This document shows positions 8,094-15,159 of a stretch of 64,000 bases of DNA, piece after piece. Origin of the DNA: Thermosipho japonicus (GTDB lineage: Bacteria > Thermotogota > Thermotogae > Thermotogales > Fervidobacteriaceae). The notes under the pieces are model-generated. The model was given only the letters and a program-made list of their open reading frames with translations, ran no database searches and had not been told where the DNA came from. The first letter of the stretch is position 1. Each line of letters opens with the position of its first letter. Position numbers and translations under genes: made by a program. The stretch covers positions 549,751-613,750 of the forward strand of contig NZ_JACHEX010000001.1 in NCBI RefSeq assembly GCF_014201655.1. Direction: 5' to 3'.

Positions 8094-8344
8094 TATCTAT
8101 CACCTCCTTGATAATTATCAATTTCTCTTAATCTTTCCTCTACAAAACGTAATTCTTCTTCAAGGTATCTTTTATAGTCCATTAACATGGCTCTTTCTTC
8201 TTCAATTGAGGGCTCATGATAACCATAACCGGCTCCATATCCAAAGCCTCTACCAAAACCACGTCCGTATCCTCTACCAAATCCTCTTCCGTATCCCATT
8301 CCTCTACCATATCCACGTCCGTATCCACCACCATAGAATGGCAT
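8093..8344 (-). CDS. Gly/Arg/Tyr-repeat protein with C-terminal helix, first gene of operon
   Basis: An 83-residue protein. Its N-terminal half is a run of GYGRG-like repeats. Its C-terminal half (from about SIEEERAMLMDYKRYLEEEL) is a strongly helical, possibly coiled-coil segment, like the DUF5320 group with a helical tail. The ATG at 8344 is chosen because AGGAGGTGAG lies just upstream; the longer frame from 8374 has no site. It is the promoter-proximal gene behind a consensus sigma-70 promoter, so it is probably abundant. Its function is unknown; the helix may oligomerise and the repeats may bind a partner. Confidence 0.8.
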   Translation of the reverse strand: MPFYGGGYGRGYGRGMGYGRGFGRGYGRGFGRGFGYGAGYGYHEPSIEEERAMLMDYKRYLEEELRFVEERLREIDNYQGGDR

Positions 8345-8385
8345 ATACCTCACCTCCTGTCCTGGTCTTACCACTTTCCATTTTT

Positions 8386-8414
8386 ATTATATGATATTTT
8401 TGTATATATGTCAA
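8386..8414 (-). promoter_or_regulatory. Consensus sigma-70 promoter of the MinD/NifX operon
   Basis: On the minus strand, TTGACA (8414-8409), a 17-base spacer and TATAAT (8391-8386): both hexamers are perfect. Transcription should start near 8379. Confidence 0.9.
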
Positions 8415-8425
8415 GTACATATATA
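8403..8425. promoter_or_regulatory. Inverted repeat over the -35 box (candidate operator)
   Basis: TATATATGT, five bases, ACATATATA: 9-bp arms that are perfect complements and cover the -35 hexamer. This is a likely repressor site, because a promoter this strong would otherwise be constitutive. No regulator gene is adjacent except the PhaR-like one upstream. Confidence 0.5.
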
Positions 8426-8513
8426 TATACGTAAAAAATAAAATTTTTTCAATAACCAATCTTAAAATTATTTAAAACCTTTTAAAAACAGATAAAGTAG
8501 AAATCTCAACTCT

Positions 8514-8999
8514 TTATTCACCTTGACCTTCACACCTTTTCTTTAAAAGCTCATATTCCTTCTTTAATTTATCATACTCTTCTTTTGGGACAAAACCTGT
8601 CGATTTAATCAATTCAATTATATCCTTTTTCATGTTGTCTTCAAATTCGTTAAAATGTCTGATCACTGCATTTCCAAGTTCTTTTGCAATATCTGCAGGT
8701 AGTACTCCTTGATTTACAAGATCAAGAAGTATTTCAATAAAATCATCGGTGTTTCCTTTAAATATCTTAATAAATCCTTGTATTAACTTTTCTACCATTT
8801 CTTTTTTTAAACTACCAAAAACTTTGCCTTTTATTCTTGCCTTCAAAAAAATTTCCTGGGTAATATCATTACCCAGGTTATCAACAACCTTTACCGCCTC
8901 ACCATTTTTAACAAAATTCGCAATATCGCTTAAAGTAATAAATTTTTTTATACTTGTATCATATAACTTTCTGTTTTTATACTTTTTAATTATCCTCAC
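8514..8999 (-). CDS. PhaR-like DNA-binding regulator (PHB/PHA accumulation regulator domain)
   Basis: A 161-residue protein. Residues 1-60 match the PHA-synthesis repressor N-terminal DNA-binding domain (IIKKYKNRKLYDTSIKKFITLSDIA...VKVVDNLGNDITQ). The rest is helical and ends in a coiled-coil segment (EYDKLKKEYELLKKR), which is typical of the family. In PHA-making bacteria PhaR represses phasin and depolymerase genes. No PHA gene is in the window, so it likely controls something else here. The GTG start sits behind GGGGG, which can pair with the preceding terminator arm. It follows the beta-barrel gene and lies just upstream of the MinD/NifX operon promoter. Confidence 0.8.
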   Translation of the reverse strand: MRIIKKYKNRKLYDTSIKKFITLSDIANFVKNGEAVKVVDNLGNDITQEIFLKARIKGKVFGSLKKEMVEKLIQGFIKIFKGNTDDFIEILLDLVNQGVLPADIAKELGNAVIRHFNEFEDNMKKDIIELIKSTGFVPKEEYDKLKKEYELLKKRCEGQGE

Positions 9000-9010
9000 T
9001 GTATTCCCCC

Positions 9011-9034
9011 AAAAATCTGGGGGAGATCCCCCAG
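9011..9034 (-). terminator. Intrinsic terminator after the RND/LolA/barrel operon
   Basis: On the minus strand CTGGGGG, ATCT, CCCCCAG, then ATTTTT. It is followed at once by GGGGG, the ribosome site of the next gene, which can compete for the CCCCC arm. Confidence 0.8.
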
Positions 9035-9039
9035 AAAGA

Positions 9040-10272
9040 TTAATAACTAACTTTTACACCGACCATTACTATGTTTGTATCGCTGCCATCTACTTTGCTA
9101 TACAATCCTCTTGCAAAAAGTGCTGTATAATCATCAAAACTGTATGATCCTTCGTACATAACATCAATTTTTTCAGATTTCATGTTATATTTTACCATAC
9201 CTTTTACACTAAATTCATCCTTTTTATAATCTCCATATGCTGATATAGCGCTATCAAAATAATTAAAATCATATAACCTTATGTATCCATCAAATCCTAC
9301 AAGTCCTTGACTTCCAATTTGATATTCTACGCCAAAAACATTTTCTAAAATACTTGGCACTTTTTCCTCTATTTCCACTTCTCCTAATCCTTCAACTGGC
9401 AAATTAAACGTACTTTTGTTTTCAGATTCAAAACCAGTGTAGTTATGGACTATAAAACTGGTTGATGGTATTTGATAAACAAATGATAACGATGCAGTGT
9501 AAATAAATGGCCATTTAAGATGAACTCCATCCTCCAAAATTTTATCTACAATTAAATAATTTGCCTTTTTATAAGTAAGCAAAATACCATAATCAACACC
9601 GAGTACATTTCCACTCCAATTTATGGCATAGGCAAAGTGATCTACAAATTTTTGATCTTCAAAAACAGTCGGTAATCCTCCACTTTGCATTGAAGCTAAA
9701 ATTGCCATCTTTGTTTCATCAGGCAAATTTGTTTTTACAGTATAAACATACGAAGCTGGTGTAGAAGATGGTAAACTTTCAAATGTCGAAAAGGTGTAGA
9801 TCCCTAAAGTTCCGTAATTTGTTGTGTAAGCATACTTGGCCCCTGTAATAGAAAATTTTTCGCCTGCTAGGTAACTTCCTATTTTATCGTATACTTTAAA
9901 AACTTCAGAATCCACTAGTTTTTCAACAAATTTTCCAACCTTTAAATCTCCAAAATCTGTATATGTCTCAACATATGCTTCATTTACATTTACAACTGCT
10001 AAAGGAACAAAAAATGACGCGGTAAAAAACTGCCCATCAAAGTATACATATGAATTATCAAATGTTTGATCAAATCTCAAAGAGGATTTTGTATAAAATG
10101 CTCCATCAAACCTTGTATCGGTACTAAAATTTACAGGAATAAATGTTAAACTGTTAGTTTCAAGTGAAAAATCGTTTCCGTCATAGTATAAATATCCACC
10201 TTCAAACAAAAGGGAATATGAAAATCCAAAACTTGCTAATATCACTAATAAAGCTAATATAACCTTTTTCAT
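9040..10272 (-). CDS. Putative outer-envelope beta-barrel protein
   Basis: A 410-residue protein with a signal peptide (MKKVILALLVILASFGFSYS). The body alternates aromatic/hydrophobic and polar residues in short strands, with many Tyr, Phe and Asp, and ends in ...VMVGVKVSY. A terminal aromatic residue after an amphipathic strand is typical of outer-membrane barrels. I do not recognise a named family. It is the last gene of an operon with a LolA-like protein and an RND transporter. In Gram-negative bacteria the same three-part set often ends with a DUF1302-like porin, so a role as the outer-layer component of a lipid or lipoprotein export route is inferred. Confidence 0.65.
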   Translation of the reverse strand: MKKVILALLVILASFGFSYSLLFEGGYLYYDGNDFSLETNSLTFIPVNFSTDTRFDGAFYTKSSLRFDQTFDNSYVYFDGQFFTASFFVPLAVVNVNEAYVETYTDFGDLKVGKFVEKLVDSEVFKVYDKIGSYLAGEKFSITGAKYAYTTNYGTLGIYTFSTFESLPSSTPASYVYTVKTNLPDETKMAILASMQSGGLPTVFEDQKFVDHFAYAINWSGNVLGVDYGILLTYKKANYLIVDKILEDGVHLKWPFIYTASLSFVYQIPSTSFIVHNYTGFESENKSTFNLPVEGLGEVEIEEKVPSILENVFGVEYQIGSQGLVGFDGYIRLYDFNYFDSAISAYGDYKKDEFSVKGMVKYNMKSEKIDVMYEGSYSFDDYTALFARGLYSKVDGSDTNIVMVGVKVSY

Positions 10273-10285
10273 AACAAGTCACCCC

Positions 10286-11044
10286 CTAAAATTTTAATAT
10301 TGGTTTTGAAATAGTCATAGGTGAAAAGAAGCTTTCTGGTATACCTATGTCAAACTCTACATCATTTAAAATAATTTCAGTTTTAGTATTTTCCTTAATA
10401 TTGTTTGCCAATATCTTTGTTGGAACATTATATCCTTGAATATTTTCAATCTTTTCAAAAGTTATAGTTTTATATTTTTCGCCTTGCCAGTTAAAAAATT
10501 CAATATAGACAGGTGTTTTAAGCTCTTTGTCTATCTTCATATTCAACTCTTTAAAATCCAATTCTGCATCATTATGCGTGATATGAAGGTAATAATATTT
10601 TTCATCCTCTTTTACAAGTTCTGCTTTATAATTTTTATCACTTACTTTGTAAACAAGTTCTATATCTTTGTATGTAAAATCTGATCCAGCAAATCTATCA
10701 TTTTTTGCAGCTCCGCTTATTCTTTTTGTAGTCCTAAATGCAGGCATGTAAAGATAAATACTGTCTGCACCTTTTACAAGTAATGTAAGTCTTTTATCAG
10801 AAACTGGTTTTTCAAAACGTATAATGGCGTACACATCATCTTCACTCTTTTTGTAAAGGTATATAACAAACTGCTTTTCCTTTACCTCACCTTTTTCATC
10901 CGTCATTTTCAATGTAAATACTGCTTTTTCATCTTTTACATTTTGATAGTTATCCTTAACCATATCCAATACTTGCTGTCCTGTCAGTGAAAAAGCAAAA
11001 ATTGAAAAAACTAGTATCGATACAACTGCCCAAACTTTCCTCAT
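10286..11044 (-). CDS. Outer-membrane lipoprotein-sorting protein (LolA-like)
   Basis: A 252-residue periplasmic-type protein with a signal peptide (MRKVWAVVSILVFSIFAFS). The segment from about residue 98, YLYMPAFRTTKRISGAAKND followed by RFAGSDFTYKDIE, is a hallmark of the 'outer membrane lipoprotein-sorting protein' family with an open LolA/LolB-like half-barrel that shields lipid. The start overlaps the RND stop by four bases (ATGA), so it is coupled to that transporter. It probably takes a lipid or lipoprotein from the RND pump across the periplasm. A LolA-like carrier in an organism without a classic lipopolysaccharide outer membrane fits a toga-type envelope. Confidence 0.85.
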   Translation of the reverse strand: MRKVWAVVSILVFSIFAFSLTGQQVLDMVKDNYQNVKDEKAVFTLKMTDEKGEVKEKQFVIYLYKKSEDDVYAIIRFEKPVSDKRLTLLVKGADSIYLYMPAFRTTKRISGAAKNDRFAGSDFTYKDIELVYKVSDKNYKAELVKEDEKYYYLHITHNDAELDFKELNMKIDKELKTPVYIEFFNWQGEKYKTITFEKIENIQGYNVPTKILANNIKENTKTEIILNDVEFDIGIPESFFSPMTISKPILKF

Positions 11045-13635
11045 GACTTTCTACCTCCTTTATTCATTAATAAGAACGCTGATGATAAAAATAATATTGT
11101 AATAATTGCACTCAAAAGTAAAGTTATACCAGTTAATACTCCAAATTGTCTTAGCATTCTAATGCTTGAGAAAAAGAACGTAAAGAAACCAAAAGAAACT
11201 GCAAGAGCATTAAATAGTATCCCTCTCCCACTTGTATATATTGTCCTTACAATAGCAGTTTTAGAATCTTTTATCCTCTTACTTTCAATCCTGAATCTTG
11301 AAATAAAGTGAATTGCATAATCAACTCCTGCACCAATCGCAATTGCAGCAATGGATATAGTTGCGGTATTTAACGGTATATTAAATATTCCCATAAGAGC
11401 AAAATTAAAGAACACCGTAAAGATAGAAGGTATAATACCAATTACCCCAACTTTGAAAGATCTCATTTGAATCAAAAGAAGTAAAAATACAACTAAAAGT
11501 GTAAGTAACATCGATTGATATTGATTTTTGAATAATAAATCACTAACATAAAGTGCTATCTCCTGTGCCCCAGTATGGACAGCAATATAGGTAGATTGAT
11601 CCGATGGATTATACACACTGTCTTCTGCAACAATCTTTAAATATTGTTCCGTGTTTTTGTCATAAGGAATACTTAGTTGATCTGCAAAATACATTGCTTT
11701 CCATTTTTTAACACTTAAATAAAGCTCATTGTATAATGCGTAACCAAAGTCAGGATTATCTTCCATAATTTTTTCAAATTCTTCTTCAGAAAAATCTTTT
11801 AAGTTAATTACTCTTCTTAGAACTTCTTCTTTGTTATCAACTGAAAAACCATACATTTCTTCTATATGATTAATTGAATTTAATATATCTTCTCTATGCA
11901 GCTTTGAAAGGGTAGAAAAACTTACATTTTTAACAGCTTCGTACAACTTCTTTAGATTGTTTTCTTCGACATTTAAAATGTTAGAATAGTATTTAAAATC
12001 AACATCATTTGATACTTTAAATCCCTTTGGAGTGCTATTTAAAACTTTATCTATTTCTTTTAAAAGCCTTCTAGTTTCACTTTCACTCTCAGTCTTCACT
12101 GTTACTTGAATAATTCCCCTATTCAAATCTTTATTTACAACTGAATAAATAGTGTCATTACCAAGCAAGAAAAACCAAAGATTTGAAAGTTCATCTTTAG
12201 AAAATGGAATTGAATAAAAACCAGTAAATGCTTCACTCAAATCCAAAATTGTATCCACGATTGAAAAAGTATTAACTACTCCAGGAATTTTATTTAATTT
12301 TCTTTCAATTTCATTCATCGCAATTAAAGTTGAAGGATCCTTAAAATCTCCTTTTATATCAACAAACAAATAATCACTACCACCAAAGTTTTCATCCAAA
12401 AATTCCTTATCAACTATTATTCTCTCGTTTGGATTTAAGGAATTTACAATATCCATATCAGTTTTGATCCTAAGTAAGAAAGGAATACTTACAATTGCAA
12501 GGATAATTAGGATAGATATTGTAAGCTTTGGTTTTAAAATCAATTTGGAATGATTTTTATTTTCAACGTGGAAAACAGGTTTTGGATTTATGTAATACAA
12601 TAATGCGGGAACAAAAAAGAGTGCTATAAAGTTACATAACATTACTCCTATACTTGAAAATATCCCCATTATCCAAACAGGTTTTATATCAGCCGTCAAA
12701 AGTGAAAGAAATCCAACAGCAGTTGTAAGTCCACTTAAAATAACCGCAAGACCAACATCTGAAATCGTCGAAACTACTCTTTGAGCTCTTTCTCCTTTTT
12801 CTTCATAATATTTATTTACAACATGTATAGAATAGGCTGTACCTATAGAAATTAGTGCAACTGGAATAATTGAATTTGCAACCGTTATGTTAAAACCAAA
12901 CAATGCAATTAAACCCATTGTCCAAATCACACTTACAATTACACCTAAAATGGGTAAAATTGCTCCTGAAATTTTTCTAAAAGTTACTGAAAGAATAAGT
13001 ATTACTATAAATATTGAAATTGGAACAAGCCTTAAAATATTTTTTAATGTAATTTCTTTTACCGCTTCGTTAACAGCAGCAACCCCAAAAAAATGTACAT
13101 CTTTTGGATATTTATTTTCAACAACTTCTTTTAATCTTGAAAAAGCCTCAGACTCTTTTCCGCTCTCAAGAGAAACAAGCATTAAACCAGCTTTTGCATC
13201 ATCTGAAATAAATTTATCCTTTAAAGTTTTATACTTTAAAAGATAGATGGGTTCAATATCTCTTGTTTTTAATATTTCAGAAACCGTTGAAACTTCTATT
13301 CCATAGTCTGTTTCAACAACTAAAGGAATATTCGTAAGAGAAGTTACATGCTCTACACCTTCAAGTTTTGAAATTTCCTGGGTTAGACTATCAATAACCT
13401 TTAAATCATTAGACGAATCAATAGAAAATCCAACCATCAACATCGAATTAATACCAAACTCTCTTGCTAGTGAATCGTACTTTTGAACCAAAGGATCATC
13501 CTTTGGCGGGTATTTCGTAATGTCATCTTGAATCTGTAAATCCTTAATTTCATAGCTAAAAAATACTGTTAATAGCATAGTAATCAAAACAATCCAAAGA
13601 GCGTTTTTTTGTACAAATCTTCCAAGTTTTTCCAA
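11041..13635 (-). CDS. RND/MMPL-family transporter
   Basis: An 864-residue membrane protein with the duplicated RND layout: one N-terminal span, a large extracytoplasmic loop (about residues 40-200), five or six spans, and the same again in the second half. Motifs seen: SIGTAYSIHVVNKYYEE in half one and AIGAGVDYAIHFISRFRIE in half two, where the GxxxDYxxH-like motif carries the proton relay. The HAE3/MMPL group moves lipids and hydrophobic molecules. The TTG start has a strong site (AAGGAGGTG). It is the first gene of the operon; two copies of one palindrome flank its promoter. Confidence 0.9.
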   Translation of the reverse strand: MEKLGRFVQKNALWIVLITMLLTVFFSYEIKDLQIQDDITKYPPKDDPLVQKYDSLAREFGINSMLMVGFSIDSSNDLKVIDSLTQEISKLEGVEHVTSLTNIPLVVETDYGIEVSTVSEILKTRDIEPIYLLKYKTLKDKFISDDAKAGLMLVSLESGKESEAFSRLKEVVENKYPKDVHFFGVAAVNEAVKEITLKNILRLVPISIFIVILILSVTFRKISGAILPILGVIVSVIWTMGLIALFGFNITVANSIIPVALISIGTAYSIHVVNKYYEEKGERAQRVVSTISDVGLAVILSGLTTAVGFLSLLTADIKPVWIMGIFSSIGVMLCNFIALFFVPALLYYINPKPVFHVENKNHSKLILKPKLTISILIILAIVSIPFLLRIKTDMDIVNSLNPNERIIVDKEFLDENFGGSDYLFVDIKGDFKDPSTLIAMNEIERKLNKIPGVVNTFSIVDTILDLSEAFTGFYSIPFSKDELSNLWFFLLGNDTIYSVVNKDLNRGIIQVTVKTESESETRRLLKEIDKVLNSTPKGFKVSNDVDFKYYSNILNVEENNLKKLYEAVKNVSFSTLSKLHREDILNSINHIEEMYGFSVDNKEEVLRRVINLKDFSEEEFEKIMEDNPDFGYALYNELYLSVKKWKAMYFADQLSIPYDKNTEQYLKIVAEDSVYNPSDQSTYIAVHTGAQEIALYVSDLLFKNQYQSMLLTLLVVFLLLLIQMRSFKVGVIGIIPSIFTVFFNFALMGIFNIPLNTATISIAAIAIGAGVDYAIHFISRFRIESKRIKDSKTAIVRTIYTSGRGILFNALAVSFGFFTFFFSSIRMLRQFGVLTGITLLLSAIITILFLSSAFLLMNKGGRKS

Positions 13636-13648
13636 AATAACACCTCCT

Positions 13649-13667
13649 TATTATGCATCGCATAATA
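13649..13667. promoter_or_regulatory. Operator copy 1: TATTATGC-N3-GCATAATA
   Basis: A perfect 8-bp-arm inverted repeat lies between the expected start of the RND transcript and its ribosome site. A second copy lies 66 bases away, centre to centre. Confidence 0.6.
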
Positions 13668-13680
13668 TACTTTAAAACAT

Positions 13681-13686
13681 ATTATA
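13681..13686 (-). promoter_or_regulatory. Probable -10 box of the RND operon
   Basis: TATAAT on the minus strand, with no clean -35 at 17 bases (TTAACA lies 21 bases upstream). It lies between the two palindrome copies. Confidence 0.45.
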
Positions 13687-13716
13687 TTACAAATAAAGTA
13701 TCAAAATTGTTAATTT

Positions 13717-13731
13717 TTATGCAACGCATAA
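13717..13731. promoter_or_regulatory. Operator copy 2: TTATGC-N3-GCATAA
   Basis: The same half-sites and spacing as copy 1, placed upstream of the -10 of the RND operon. Two sites around one promoter suggest a dimeric repressor, possibly with looping. Confidence 0.6.
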
Positions 13732-13769
13732 TAAATAAAAAAAGATTTTCTAACAAAAAGAAAAGATCT

Positions 13770-13805
13770 ATTTGTTTATACCTGTATATACAGGTATAAA
13801 CAAAT
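13770..13805. promoter_or_regulatory. 36-bp perfect palindrome, candidate GntR-type operator
   Basis: Every base from 13770 to 13805 is mirrored. The core is ATACCTGTATATACAGGTAT, whose centre GTATATAC matches the general GntR/HutC operator pattern. It lies about 20 bases upstream of the -35 of the N-glycan operon, which encodes a GntR-headed regulator. Confidence 0.65.
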
Positions 13806-13825
13806 CTAATTGAAGCTCAATGACT

Positions 13826-13861
13826 TTGACTTTATGTTAAACAAACTTGTAAAATCAAGTT
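13826..13861 (+). promoter_or_regulatory. Promoter of the N-glycan operon with an inverted repeat around the -10
   Basis: TTGACT (13826-13831), an 18-base spacer and TAAAAT (13850-13855). The -10 is enclosed by AACTTG (13844-13849) and CAAGTT (13856-13861), a perfect inverted repeat that may be a second regulator site. Confidence 0.65.
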
Positions 13862-13890
13862 AACAATCACAATAAAGGGGAGGTGTTTTC

Positions 13891-15159
13891 ATGAAAAAAT
13901 TTTTAAGTATCATTATTCCATTTTTAACCGTAAGTATCTTATTTTCACAGGTAGAAGTAGTTTTTTGGCATGGTCTTTCAAGAGATCCCGATAAAAGTAG
14001 TATTGACAAAATCATAGCAGAATTTGAAAAAGAAAACCCGGACATTAAAGTCAAAGTTGTACTTGTTCCTGCTGCGGAAACCGATTCAACCAAGCTTTTA
14101 ACGGCTGTAGCAGCTGGTACAGGACCAGATCTAGTTTATCTAGATAGATTTACTGTCTCGCAAAGAGCCGCTAACAATGTTCTTGAACCTATGGAAGATT
14201 ACTTAAAAATGGCAGGAATAAATATCGAAAAAATGAAAAAGCAATTCTACGATTTTGCCATTGAAGAATGTATTTTCAACGGAAAAATGTGGGCCCTACC
14301 ATTTGATACCGACGTTAGAATTCTTCTTTACAACAAAAAGCTATTAGAAAAAGCCGGTTATTCAAGACCACCAAAAACTGTATATGAAATGATAGACGTA
14401 GCTGAAAAACTTACCGTTGAGGGAAAACGTGGAAGGTATGAAACTGTAGGTTTTATACCATGGTATGCACAGGGTTGGCCATATACTTGGATATACGCCT
14501 TTGAAGGAAAGGTATTTGATAAAAAAACTGGAAAATTTGTATTCGCAACTGATCCAGGCGTTATTGAGGCATACAAATGGCAAAAAGAATGGGCAGATAG
14601 ATTCGGTTATGAAGCACTGAATGCTTTTGGTTCCTTGCAAATAGGAGATTTAAACCCATTTACGGCAGGAAAACTTGCGATGATTGTCGATGGAAACTGG
14701 ACCATCTCTGGATTAAGAATGTTTGCTCCAAAAGATTTTAAATATGAAATCACTGGTATTCCAACAAAAAGTGGCCAACCAGTTACCTGGGCCGGTGGTT
14801 GGAGTCTTGCAATTCCAAAAGGTGCTAAAAATAAAGAAGCTGCTGCAAAGCTTGCATACTTTATTGCTACAAAAGGTCAAGTAATTTATTCAGTTGATAC
14901 GTTACACCTTCCAACATATAAACCTGCAGTTGATGATTTTCTAAAGAAAGATCCTTCACAAAAAGTTTTTGTAGATTTACTGGATCACGCAAAAACAAGA
15001 CCACCACTTCCAGTCGGCGCACTTTTATGGGACAAATTAGTTGAAGCAAGAGATTTTGTTTTAACAGGACAAAAATCAGTTGAGCAAGCTCTATTAGACG
15101 CTCAAAAAGAAGTACAAGAAGAATACGACAGAATAATGCAAAGAGTGGGTGGTAAATAA
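13891..15159 (+). CDS. Sugar ABC transporter substrate-binding protein (N-glycan locus)
   Basis: A 422-residue family 1 extracellular solute-binding protein. Seen: a signal peptide (MKKFLSIIIPFLTVSILFS), the start of the mature protein EVVFWHGLSRDPD, the segment AAGTGPDLVYLDRF, and WAGGWSLAIPKGAKNKEAA near the end, all typical of the MalE/UgpB-like group. Many Trp and aromatic residues (GWPYTWIYAFEG) fit an oligosaccharide ligand. It is first in the operon and just upstream of a secreted endoglycosidase, so the ligand is probably the released mannose-rich glycan. Its stop overlaps the next ATG (TAATG). Confidence 0.9.
   Translation: MKKFLSIIIPFLTVSILFSQVEVVFWHGLSRDPDKSSIDKIIAEFEKENPDIKVKVVLVPAAETDSTKLLTAVAAGTGPDLVYLDRFTVSQRAANNVLEPMEDYLKMAGINIEKMKKQFYDFAIEECIFNGKMWALPFDTDVRILLYNKKLLEKAGYSRPPKTVYEMIDVAEKLTVEGKRGRYETVGFIPWYAQGWPYTWIYAFEGKVFDKKTGKFVFATDPGVIEAYKWQKEWADRFGYEALNAFGSLQIGDLNPFTAGKLAMIVDGNWTISGLRMFAPKDFKYEITGIPTKSGQPVTWAGGWSLAIPKGAKNKEAAAKLAYFIATKGQVIYSVDTLHLPTYKPAVDDFLKKDPSQKVFVDLLDHAKTRPPLPVGALLWDKLVEARDFVLTGQKSVEQALLDAQKEVQEEYDRIMQRVGGK

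Noticed and set aside
7848-8344. Possible CRISPR-like or tandem DNA repeat
   Set aside because: The periodic pattern comes from codons of GYGRG-type protein repeats; there are no regular spacers and the frames are intact.
3169-8344. Nitrogen fixation cluster
   Set aside because: NifX-like and MinD-like proteins are present but nifH, nifD, nifK, nifE and nifN are not; the families also occur in non-fixing anaerobes.
8020-8394. Long plus-strand frame opposite the Gly/Arg-rich genes
   Set aside because: It is the mirror of the repeat-rich coding strand; no ribosome site, and the minus-strand genes have strong sites and a consensus promoter.
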